From: an uncultured Bacteroidaceae bacterium
Lineage (GTDB): Bacteria > Bacteroidota > Bacteroidia > Bacteroidales > Bacteroidaceae
Direction: 5' to 3'
NCBI GenBank assembly: GCA_934293005.1
Contig: CAKQYA010000027.1
Location: forward strand, 1-34,015
DNA: 34,015 bases
The position numbers were made by a program, and so were the translations under genes. How positions within the stretch are numbered: the first letter of the stretch is position 1; each line of letters begins with the position of its first letter. Below are positions 1 to 7,531 of the stretch, one piece after another. Below the pieces are notes generated by a model that saw only the letters and a list, made by a program, of their open reading frames with translations, had not been told where the DNA came from and did no database searches.

Positions 1-163
1 GCATGGAAACAAAGGCTCGCATTATTTGAATGTTGACTTCAATGGCTGTTTGTGAACGAAGAACACTACTAAGCATTGCCACGCCTTGTTCAGTAAAAGC
101 ATACGGCATATATTTGAGGTGTTGACCTTGTTTTTCGTTTAAGGTCACAATTTGTGACCTTAA
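1..163 (-). pseudogene. 3' part of an ORF6N-domain (KilA-N-like) protein gene, truncated
   Basis: Reading the minus strand from position 163 to the left edge gives an open frame beginning LRSQIVTLNEKQGQ and containing YAFTEQGVAMLSSVL and AIEVNIQIMRAF. These are hallmark stretches of the ORF6N domain, found in phage- and mobile-element-borne DNA-binding proteins of Bacteroidota. The frame stays open rightwards to about 260 but has no ATG start, and the usual upstream part of the domain (the region with RNxxRFPxDFMF) is not visible; only a possible VRN trace remains. It therefore looks like a remnant cut at its 5' side next to the recombinase remnant. The gene continues beyond the left edge, so its 3' end is unseen. 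Family recognition is from memory of conserved motifs. Confidence 0.7.
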
Positions 164-165
164 AC
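137..165. repeat. 14-bp perfect palindrome inside the ORF6N remnant
   Basis: The arms GTTTAAGGTCACAA (137-150) and TTGTGACCTTAAAC (152-165) are exact reverse complements separated by one base. The palindrome lies over the codons for CLRSQIVTLN of the ORF6N remnant, at the point where recognisable homology to the family begins. Confidence 0.85.
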
Positions 166-261
166 ATATTGTTGTTATATTGCGTACAAAGGTTGTGCTT
201 TTAGCCTTTAAACTACTATCACACAAACCCTTTCTTTGAAAAGAACGTGAAATCAATAGTA

Positions 262-829
262 TTATTGCGATGATTGTACTTTTATTAATAGCTTCACTCG
301 TTGTACGGTACTTTCCTCTTTACCACTCAACTTTGCCACATCCCTTATGGAATAGCCTTTACGGAGCAGGCTTATTACTTCCCTATATTCGGCTTTCATC
401 TGTTCTGCCGTTTTTACAGAGCCTACCTTGCGTCCGAGTTTTCCACCTATCTCTATATACCGCTTCCTTCCTGACTGCAATCGGAAAGAGATATTGTCAC
501 GTTCCAATTGCGCACAGGTCGAAAGCGTGGCTATCATTATAGGAGCAAAGAGGGACGGATGTCCTTCTTTGCTCCTATAATGTAAGTTGTTCCTTTTGTA
601 TGTAGAGGTTGATGCCACAGTCTATTAGTTCCTTAACAGAGGCAAGCACCTCAAACGCATTGCGACCCAATCTTGACAGTTCACTGATAAGTAAGATCCC
701 TATGCGGTTTGCCTTGCAGTATTCCATTGCCTCACACAACACTGGACGCTCATCATTCTTCTTTGCGCCAGAGATGTGTTCCTCAAAGACCTTGCGGATT
801 TCTATTTCCTTATATTTGGTTCTTCCGTT
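262..829 (-). pseudogene. Serine recombinase (resolvase family), frameshifted and lacking its N-terminus
   Basis: Two adjacent minus-strand frames together make a resolvase/invertase-type serine recombinase. The first (about 829 to 578) reads RKVFEEHISGAKKNDERPV, then ISELSRLGRNAFEVL, which is the conserved region after the catalytic serine, and ends at a TAG at 575-577. The second frame (about 572 to 262) continues with SLFAPIMIATLSTCAQLERD and GGKLGRKVGSVKT, then a helix-turn-helix tail (YSIRDVAKLSGKEESTVQRV). The first 30 or so residues, including the nucleophilic serine motif (YxRVSTxxQ), are missing; the gene runs into a transposase remnant instead. The frame break coincides with a 17-bp hairpin. 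It cannot make an active enzyme as it stands. Confidence 0.85.
535..582. repeat. 17-bp perfect inverted repeat at the recombinase frameshift
   Basis: CATTATAGGAGCAAAGA (535-551) is the exact reverse complement of TCTTTGCTCCTATAATG (566-582). Between them a second small stem, GGAC (553-556) with GTCC (561-564), closes a 4-base loop. The premature stop and the frameshift of the recombinase both sit within this hairpin. Confidence 0.9.
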
Positions 830-989
830 AAATGCGTAGACGCTTGTCGTGTAGAGCGTATAGCTTTAACGTGAAGAACTCATCATTTCTGAATCCATAC
901 ATTTGTCTTTTCAGCACTTTTATCTTGTTTATACCTTCAGTAGGGCCATTTGATATTGGGTAGTCATACCATGCAATCCCGATAAGCAT
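828..989 (-). pseudogene. C-terminal fragment of an ISL3-family transposase
   Basis: A 53-residue minus-strand frame contains YPISNGPTEGINKIKVLKRQ followed by MYGFRNDEFFTLKLYALHDKR and a stop at 828-830. The SNGxTEGINxKIKxxKRxxYGF signature is the end of DDE transposases of the ISL3 group. The rest of the transposase, including the first catalytic aspartates, is absent: an in-frame stop lies just upstream and the DNA beyond position 1000 belongs to an unrelated thioredoxin-fold gene on the other strand. No terminal inverted repeats or target duplication could be identified, so this is a remnant, not a working insertion sequence. Confidence 0.8.
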
Positions 990-1023
990 TGCTCAGTAAT
1001 ATGATGTCTGCCTACATGGATGT

Positions 1024-1530
1024 GATAAAAATCCATATGTCCGCCAGAAAGCAGAGGCGTTCTACGCAAGGAAGATGGAACAAAAAGAAAATACCGTTCC
1101 CTTGCCAGCCGATAATCCTTCTGCCGTACTGATTCAGACACTCTGTGCCAGATTTCCTGGCCGTTATTTGATGATAGACTTTTGGGGAATGAACTGTGGA
1201 CCTTGTCGTTATGCTATTCAGCAAAGTAAGAAACTTCGTGTTGAAATTGGCAAGCGTGGTGATGTGAAACTCGTCTTTATCGCCGAAGAGCACATCGCTG
1301 GAGGTAATGATGGATATAAGAAGTATGTGTCAGAATGGTTGGCTGACGAAGAGACAATTTGTATGACAAAAGCCGACTTCATCCGTATGCAAGAGTTGTT
1401 CCAGTTCAACGGCATCCCCCATTACGAAACCATCACACCATATGGCTGCCATGTTTGCGACGACCTCCGCATCAACGGCTACGGCGATTTTGATGAAGAA
1501 TTGCAAAAGCTGAAAGAGAAACTGAAATAA
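1024..1530 (+). pseudogene. Thioredoxin-fold (TlpA/AhpC-type) protein, 5'-truncated
   Basis: The frame is open from position 1000 and encodes a C-terminal thioredoxin-like domain with LMIDFWGMNCGPCRYAI, where CGPC is the redox-active CxxC pair, then a central segment ending in FNGIPHYETITP with the cis-proline expected of the fold. Bacteroidota TlpA-like proteins usually have a signal peptide and a long N-terminal domain (often DUF4369) before this domain; here they are gone and the frame starts at the junction with the transposase remnant. An internal ATG at 1075 could in principle start a 151-residue cytoplasmic protein, but without a signal peptide it would be misplaced. Truncation by rearrangement around the mobile-element remnants is the likely history. 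Confidence 0.7.
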
Positions 1531-1667
1531 AACTGACGTGAACAACAAGGCAATTGGAAACAGCTTTGATATGGTTGCATTGCGTGCTTAACTTGTCAAA
1601 GATAGCGTGTCGGAAAGCAAACGACAGTTAAAGTTATCGCATTTGATGCAAAAATCGTCTTCAATAG

Positions 1668-1698
1668 TTGTTTTTAAAGTCTAAAAGAGATATATTTG
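1668..1698 (+). promoter_or_regulatory. Bacteroidota-type promoter of mdh
   Basis: TATATTTG at 1691-1698 matches the TAnnTTTG -7 element, with TTG at 1668-1670 placed 20 bp upstream as the -33 element. Transcription would begin near 1705, leaving a leader of about 75 bases before the ATG at 1781. Confidence 0.6.
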
Positions 1699-1780
1699 CA
1701 TAATATAAGAGGCTTTAATGCCCTTGATTGCATTGCAAAATGTGATTCAAATAATATCAAAACAAAAAAATATTTGTATT

Positions 1781-2773
1781 ATGGCATTTTTAACAGATGA
1801 GAAACTTGTAATCGTTGGAGCTGGTGGTATGATCGGTTCTAACATGGTACAGAGCGCTTTGATGCTCGGTCTTACACCAAACATTTGTCTTTATGATATC
1901 TATGAGCCAGGTGTTCATGGAGTGTTTGATGAGATTCAGCAGTGCGCATTCCCTGGTGCAAACGTGACATACACAGTGGATCCAGCTGAGGCATTCACTG
2001 GAGCTAAGTATATCATTTCTTCAGGTGGTGCTCCACGTAAGGATGGAATGACTCGCGAAGACCTTCTTAAGGGCAACTGCAAGATTGCTGCAGAGTTTGG
2101 AGACAACATCAAAAAATACTGTCCTGAGGTAAAGCATGTAGTGGTAATCTTCAATCCTGCTGACGTGACTGCTCTCACAGCTCTCATCCACTCTGGTCTG
2201 AAGCCAAATCAGCTCACATCGCTTGCAGCTCTTGACTCTACTCGTTTGCAGCAGGCTCTCGCTCTTGAGTTTGGCGTGCAGCAAGACAAAGTGACTGGAG
2301 CTCACACTTATGGTGGCCATGGTGAGCAAATGGCTGTATTCGCTTCAAAGGTTAAGGTAGACGGTAAGCCTTTGTCAGAGATGGGACTTTCAGCTGAACG
2401 CTGGGAGGAAATCAAGCACCACACTGTACAGGGTGGTTCAAATATCATCAAGCTTCGTGGACGTTCTTCATTCCAGAGCCCAGCTTACAATGCAGTTAAG
2501 ATGATCGAGGCTGCTATGGGCGGTGAGAAGTTTACTTTGCCAGCTGGATGCTATGTCAACTGTGACAAGTGCGGTTACAAGAATGTGATGATGGCAATGC
2601 CTACTACAATCGATGCTACAGGCGTTCATTTCACAGCACCTGCAGGCACAGAAGAAGAGCTTGCAAGCCTTTCAAAGTCGTATGAGCACCTTTGCAAGAT
2701 GCGCGATGAAATTGTAGGGCTTGGCATTATTCCACCTGTTGCAGAGTGGAAGAAAATGAATCCAAACTTGTAA
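1781..2773 (+). CDS. mdh: Malate dehydrogenase
   Basis: This 330-residue protein belongs to the lactate/malate dehydrogenase superfamily and should catalyse NAD-dependent interconversion of malate and oxaloacetate in the cytoplasm. The N-terminal Rossmann fold shows VGAGGMIGSN (about residues 12-21) with an aspartate after the second strand (LYDI), typical of NAD preference. Substrate arginines are seen in GGAPRKDGMTR (Arg86 and Arg92), the NPAD motif is at 125-128, Asp152 and Arg155 lie in ALDSTR, and the catalytic histidine is His180 in TYGGHGE. The start chosen is MAFLTDEKL at 1781; an in-frame ATG at 1718 would add 21 residues unlike the family and begins close to the inferred transcription start. 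It has its own promoter and is followed by a large inverted repeat before tamB. Confidence 0.93.
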   Translation: MAFLTDEKLVIVGAGGMIGSNMVQSALMLGLTPNICLYDIYEPGVHGVFDEIQQCAFPGANVTYTVDPAEAFTGAKYIISSGGAPRKDGMTREDLLKGNCKIAAEFGDNIKKYCPEVKHVVVIFNPADVTALTALIHSGLKPNQLTSLAALDSTRLQQALALEFGVQQDKVTGAHTYGGHGEQMAVFASKVKVDGKPLSEMGLSAERWEEIKHHTVQGGSNIIKLRGRSSFQSPAYNAVKMIEAAMGGEKFTLPAGCYVNCDKCGYKNVMMAMPTTIDATGVHFTAPAGTEEELASLSKSYEHLCKMRDEIVGLGIIPPVAEWKKMNPNL

Positions 2774-2785
2774 TTTATAAAGTAT

Positions 2786-2899
2786 AGCGTTGCTATGCTC
2801 TTGGCGCAAAACACGCATCTTCAAAGTATACGAGTACTCGTTTATGAATGCTCATATAAAAGGACTTGCTTGTTATGCGCCAAGTTGCATAGCATCGCT
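2786..2899. repeat. Large imperfect inverted repeat between mdh and tamB
   Basis: The left arm (2786-2808) ends TCTTGGCGCA and the right arm (2876-2899) begins TGCGCCAAG. The arms pair over about 23 bp with two small mismatched patches, and enclose a 67-bp loop that itself contains the 10-bp palindrome CGAGTACTCG (2831-2840). It fills most of the 138-bp intergenic region. No U-rich tail follows the right arm, so it is not a standard terminator. Confidence 0.7.
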
Positions 2900-2911
2900 T
2901 GTTTCTATTAA

Positions 2912-5900
2912 ATGAAGAAATACGGAAGATATACACTTATAGGTTGGAGTTGGCGAATCCTGATGTGGGGTGCGTTGACTCCAATTTTGTTCTTGCTGTT
3001 ATTGTCGATTATCATTTATATACCACCAGTGCAGAAGTGGGCCGTAGATAAGTCGGCAGAGGTGTTGAGTCGGGAGATTGACATGGATGTGAGTGTGGAA
3101 AGCGTTTATTTGCGTTTTCCTCTCAATCTGCACATGGACGGTATGTTGGCTGTGCAGGAAGGTGATACTGTGGTAGATGCCCATGCAATCGATGTGAGTG
3201 TGCGCGCCTTGCCATTGTTTGACCTTCGCTTGGAGGTTGATGGCATTCGTCTGTCGGAAGCAAAGATTAACACGCGCGAACTGGTTGATGCGGCTGTCAT
3301 ACGTGGCACGGTAGGAGAAATAAGTCTTGATTCCCACAGCACGGATCTGAAAAACGAACTTGCTGTGGTAAACAAGGCGTTGCTGCGTGACGCAGACCTC
3401 ACAGTGTTCCTTGCCGACTCTGTGCCAGAGGACACAATGCCATCGGAAAAGGTCAATTGGAAAATTGATATGCGCAATATTCAGCTTCAGAATGTGAAGA
3501 CTTCCGTCTATCTTGCTCCTCAGTCAGACAGTCTTTATGCAATGGCTGAAATAGGTGATGCCTTTGCTTGCGCATTTCTTGATTTGGGCAAAGAAGAATA
3601 CTCGGTTGATAAACTTATAGTGAAAGACTCTAAGGCATCCTTTGAACAACTTAATATGCCGTGCCTTGAAGGACAGCTTGATCCTGGACATCTTTTCTTT
3701 GACAATATAGTGCTGAAAGTAGACTCGTTTTTATATAAAGGCACTAATGAGATGAATCTTGACATAGTTCATATGTCTGCAAAGGAAAAGTCTGGACTTG
3801 TCATAAAAGATGCTTGTGGACATGTTGAAATGGACAGTCTTGAACTCAGAGTGCCTAAGTTTAAATTGACTACCGATGATAGTGACTTCAAGTTTGCTTA
3901 TCGCATGGACATGAATGCCTTTGATGACGTGTCAGCGTCGGGCTCTCAATCTCCAGATGGCAAGTTATGCACATCTTCATCGGAAGATGTGAAGCCTGGG
4001 GTCTTCTCTATTGTGGCAGAAGGACGAGTTGGAAAAGGCGACATGATATATTTCACACGTATGGGTGGAGAAGCCACAAAAGATGTGTGTGTGGCCATGT
4101 CTCAGATTCTTCCGGCGAAGCCGTCAACCGTGCGTTTGAAAGCTGAAGGCAATATGGTCATGCTTGATATCAGCAAGATTCATCTTGATGTGCCAGGTCT
4201 TTTTGTGGCAGATAGCAAGGTGGCTCTGCTTGACATTCTTTCAGACATGAAAGTGAAGGCGGCCTTGAGAGCTGAAGATGCGCATGGCGCCAAAGTAGAG
4301 GCAAATGCAACGCTTGACATTGAAGCAGAGAAATATAACGCTGACATCAGCTTTGACAATCTTGTTATTAACCATTATGTGCCAATGGCTGATAATGCAT
4401 CGTTCACAGGACAAGCTACAGCCACAGGACAAGGCTTTGACTTTTTCTCTCCAAAGACGAGCGTTGAGGCTTCTGCCGACCTTTATGAATCGCGTTTTGG
4501 GCAGATTGATCTCAGCAACATGTCTGCCGATATGTCTCTTTGCGGACATCAGCTGAAATGTGATGTGGCATGTGACAACGACCAATTGAAGACAGTCTTT
4601 GTGCTGGAAGCTGAGCTTCAGAAGCATCTTGTCAACGGTACACTCGACATACATCTTCCATTTATTGATGTTCAGAGCATGGGCTTCAGCGACAGTCGTC
4701 TGCAAGCAACAACAGGCGGTTTTGTGAAGTTTGCCTACAATTGGAAGAATCTTTTTTATGTCGACTCTCATATTGATGCCCTTAATTTGGTTATTGGCAA
4801 AGACAGCATTCAGACAGACGTGTTTGACCTTTACGCAGAGGCCAAAGAAGACTCTACAGCCGCTCGTTTTCAGACAGGCGATTGTAAATTGTCTTTTGCC
4901 ACTCCGATAAACTTTTTCAGTCTTATGCAAAAGGTTGAAAAGTTGCAGAAAGAAACTGTTAAGCAGTTTAAGCGCAGGGAGGTCAATCTTGATGATTTGA
5001 AACATTACCTACCCAGCCTGTCACTGCATGCCGATGTGGGCAATAATAATCCTTTAGCTGATATCTTCAAGATATACGGGATGACATTTGGCGAATTGTG
5101 TGCTCATGTGGACACATCGCCAACTGAGGGAGTCGTGAGTCATGGACATGTATATTCTTTCACAAAGGATGGCATCATGCTTGATACCGCATTCTTCCGT
5201 ATAGAACAAGATAGTACCCAACTCGATTACAATGTTGGTCTGCGATGTCATCAGCAGCAGACCATACCGGCCTTTAAAGCCAGTCTCACAGGTTTTCTCA
5301 TGGCCAACAAGGCTGAGGCTCATCTCACTTATTTCGACAAGCGCAATCATAAGGGCATAGATTTAGGGGTCAGAGCTTTAGCCAATGACAGTTGTGTGAC
5401 ATATAAGCTTTTTCCTGATAAGCCAGTTATCGCTTTCAAGGAATTTTCTCTAAACGAGGACAACTATGTGATCACATATCCCAACAGGCCAATATTGGCC
5501 AATGTGCAGTTGACGGGCATTGCCGACAGTTGCGCGCTTTCTCTTTATGCAGACGAAAATGATTTCGGGCGACAGATAGCAAATGTCATGATAAATAATC
5601 TGAGTCTCAAGCAACTTCTCACTGTTGTCCCTATGCCTGGCATGCCATCAATGTCTGGCATGCTCAATGTTGATGCTAACTATACAGATCAAGAGAATAA
5701 TTTTTATGTAGAAGGTTCTGCAGGTTTGATGAATTTAGTTTACGAAGGCACAAGGATAGGTGATGTTGGTTCGTCGTTCACCTATACTCCACAAGGTGAA
5801 TCTAAGCATGATGTAGATGCAAAAGTAGCTCTTAACGGCATTGATGTCCTATCTGTTGAAGGACTTTATGATGGCAACGGTGTAGGCTCTCTCGATGCAG

Positions 5901-7483
5901 ATGTTGATTTCCTTGATATGCCAATGAGCATGATTTCTCCCTTTGTGCCAGATCATGTTGTAGGTTTCAATGGCACACTTGGAGGATGTGTGAAAGCTAA
6001 AGGCCCTATAGAAGCACTCGTGTTTGACGGCAGTCTTGTGCCTCATGATGTGCATGTTATCTCAGATATGTACAGTCTTGACTTGGCGCTTGCCAACGAC
6101 ACCATTCCGTTTGATAAAAGCAGAGTGACATTTGATAATTTCAATTTTTATGGAGCCAACAGCACGCCGCTAAGTCTTAATGGCTATGTTGATTTCTCTG
6201 ATATGGAACAAATGTTCATGTCTCTTTCTCTTAGAGGGTCTAATTTCAAGCTTATTGAGTCTAAGCGTAGTCCGCGCAAGGTGGTTTTCGGAGATATGTA
6301 TGGTGATTTCTTTGCGCGTGTCATTGGTACAGCTGATGATCTCACTGTGCGTGGTCTTGTGCGTGTGTTGCCTTCTACCGATATCACATACATTATGACT
6401 GAGACGCCTCTTTATCAAGGAGATCGTCTTGAGGATATTGTCACTTTTGTCGATTTTAACGCTCCGCCTCCATCTGCTGATGATATTCCAAAGAAGACAT
6501 TCATGGGCATAGACATGCTTATGGCACTAAATATTGACGATGGAGCCAAACTCAATGGAGAGTTTTCTGCAGACAAACAGAGTTATGTGAATGTGCAGGG
6601 TGGTGGCTCTGTCACTATGCAGTACACGCCAGAGGGTGTGCTGACGCTGCAGGGACGATATACTATTAATGAAGGCGAAATGAAATACACACTGCCTGTC
6701 ATACCGTTGAAGACTTTCAATATACGTAATGGCTCATATATAGAATTCACAGGCGATCCGATGAACCCTCTCATCAATATAGCTGCTACAGAACGGGTAC
6801 GTGCCGCTGTAGGCCAGAGTGATGGCTCCAGCCGTTCTGTTGCCTTTGATGTGGGACTGAAAATAACCAACTCGCTTAGTGACATGGGACTTGCTTTTAC
6901 AATCGAGGCTCCAGAGGACATGGCTGTGCAGAACGAACTGGCAGGGTTCTCCGATGAAGAGAAAAATAAACTGGCTGTAGCTATGCTTGCCACAGGCATG
7001 TACCTGTCAAGCAGCAATAGCAAAGGCTTTACTGCCAGCAACGCTCTCAACAGCTTCCTGCAGAATGAGATAAATAATATAGCAGGACGTGCGCTCTCCA
7101 CTATGGTTGACGTCAACGTTGGCATGGAGCAGACCACACGTGATGATGGCAGCCGACGCACAGACTATTCGTTCAAGTTCTCAAGACATTTCTTCTCCGA
7201 TCGTCTGAATGTCGTCATTGGAGGAAAAGTGAGCACAGATGGTGATGACACTCGGGATGAGTCTGGTGCATACATAGATGACGTGTCTCTTGAATGGCGT
7301 CTTGATAATGGCAACACGCAGTATGTGAAACTTTTCCATGCCAAAGATTACTCTAACCTTATTGAGGGTGAGCTGGATAAGAATGGCGCAGGCATTCTGC
7401 TCCGTAAAAAGGTGGACAAGTTGTCTGACCTTATAATATGGCGCAGTAAGAAAAAAGAAGAGCGGGAAGAGGAAAATAAATGA
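2912..7483 (+). CDS. tamB: TamB-family translocation and assembly module protein
   Basis: This 1523-residue protein is anchored by one N-terminal membrane segment (about residues 16-36, LMWGALTPILFLLLLSIIIY) followed by an AsmA-like start (AVDKSAEVLSREIDMDVSVESV) and a very long body of repeated beta-rich segments that would span the periplasm as a hydrophobic-groove protein. The last 400 residues carry the TamB C-terminal domain (DUF490): LQGRYTINEGEMKYTLPVIP, FNIRNGSYIEFTGDPMNPLI and SRHFFSDRLNVVIGGKV. Family knowledge: TamB works with an Omp85 partner in outer-membrane biogenesis and in lipid transport between the membranes. Its downstream neighbour is just such a partner, 24-80 bp away depending on the start, which supports a joint function. 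Length fits Bacteroidota homologues, which are longer than E. coli TamB. Confidence 0.9.
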   Translation: MKKYGRYTLIGWSWRILMWGALTPILFLLLLSIIIYIPPVQKWAVDKSAEVLSREIDMDVSVESVYLRFPLNLHMDGMLAVQEGDTVVDAHAIDVSVRALPLFDLRLEVDGIRLSEAKINTRELVDAAVIRGTVGEISLDSHSTDLKNELAVVNKALLRDADLTVFLADSVPEDTMPSEKVNWKIDMRNIQLQNVKTSVYLAPQSDSLYAMAEIGDAFACAFLDLGKEEYSVDKLIVKDSKASFEQLNMPCLEGQLDPGHLFFDNIVLKVDSFLYKGTNEMNLDIVHMSAKEKSGLVIKDACGHVEMDSLELRVPKFKLTTDDSDFKFAYRMDMNAFDDVSASGSQSPDGKLCTSSSEDVKPGVFSIVAEGRVGKGDMIYFTRMGGEATKDVCVAMSQILPAKPSTVRLKAEGNMVMLDISKIHLDVPGLFVADSKVALLDILSDMKVKAALRAEDAHGAKVEANATLDIEAEKYNADISFDNLVINHYVPMADNASFTGQATATGQGFDFFSPKTSVEASADLYESRFGQIDLSNMSADMSLCGHQLKCDVACDNDQLKTVFVLEAELQKHLVNGTLDIHLPFIDVQSMGFSDSRLQATTGGFVKFAYNWKNLFYVDSHIDALNLVIGKDSIQTDVFDLYAEAKEDSTAARFQTGDCKLSFATPINFFSLMQKVEKLQKETVKQFKRREVNLDDLKHYLPSLSLHADVGNNNPLADIFKIYGMTFGELCAHVDTSPTEGVVSHGHVYSFTKDGIMLDTAFFRIEQDSTQLDYNVGLRCHQQQTIPAFKASLTGFLMANKAEAHLTYFDKRNHKGIDLGVRALANDSCVTYKLFPDKPVIAFKEFSLNEDNYVITYPNRPILANVQLTGIADSCALSLYADENDFGRQIANVMINNLSLKQLLTVVPMPGMPSMSGMLNVDANYTDQENNFYVEGSAGLMNLVYEGTRIGDVGSSFTYTPQGESKHDVDAKVALNGIDVLSVEGLYDGNGVGSLDADVDFLDMPMSMISPFVPDHVVGFNGTLGGCVKAKGPIEALVFDGSLVPHDVHVISDMYSLDLALANDTIPFDKSRVTFDNFNFYGANSTPLSLNGYVDFSDMEQMFMSLSLRGSNFKLIESKRSPRKVVFGDMYGDFFARVIGTADDLTVRGLVRVLPSTDITYIMTETPLYQGDRLEDIVTFVDFNAPPPSADDIPKKTFMGIDMLMALNIDDGAKLNGEFSADKQSYVNVQGGGSVTMQYTPEGVLTLQGRYTINEGEMKYTLPVIPLKTFNIRNGSYIEFTGDPMNPLINIAATERVRAAVGQSDGSSRSVAFDVGLKITNSLSDMGLAFTIEAPEDMAVQNELAGFSDEEKNKLAVAMLATGMYLSSSNSKGFTASNALNSFLQNEINNIAGRALSTMVDVNVGMEQTTRDDGSRRTDYSFKFSRHFFSDRLNVVIGGKVSTDGDDTRDESGAYIDDVSLEWRLDNGNTQYVKLFHAKDYSNLIEGELDKNGAGILLRKKVDKLSDLIIWRSKKKEEREEENK

Positions 7484-7531
7484 TGTAATGAATGGATATA
7501 TTCATAAGTGAAGAACTGTAGAATTGTGAAA

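Noticed and set aside
828..989. Intact ISL3 insertion sequence
   Set aside because: Only the last 53 residues of the transposase are present, without terminal repeats.
1718..1780. Longer N-terminus for malate dehydrogenase
   Set aside because: The extra 21 residues are unlike the family, and the ATG is only about a dozen bases from the inferred transcription start.
4241..5005. Long antisense frame (254 codons) inside tamB
   Set aside because: It lies wholly within the strongly supported tamB frame, resembles no family, and has the composition expected of a reverse-frame shadow.
6583..7161. Antisense frame of 192 codons in the TamB C-terminal region
   Set aside because: The plus-strand frame encodes the conserved DUF490 domain; the antisense product is serine/arginine-rich and shows no domain.
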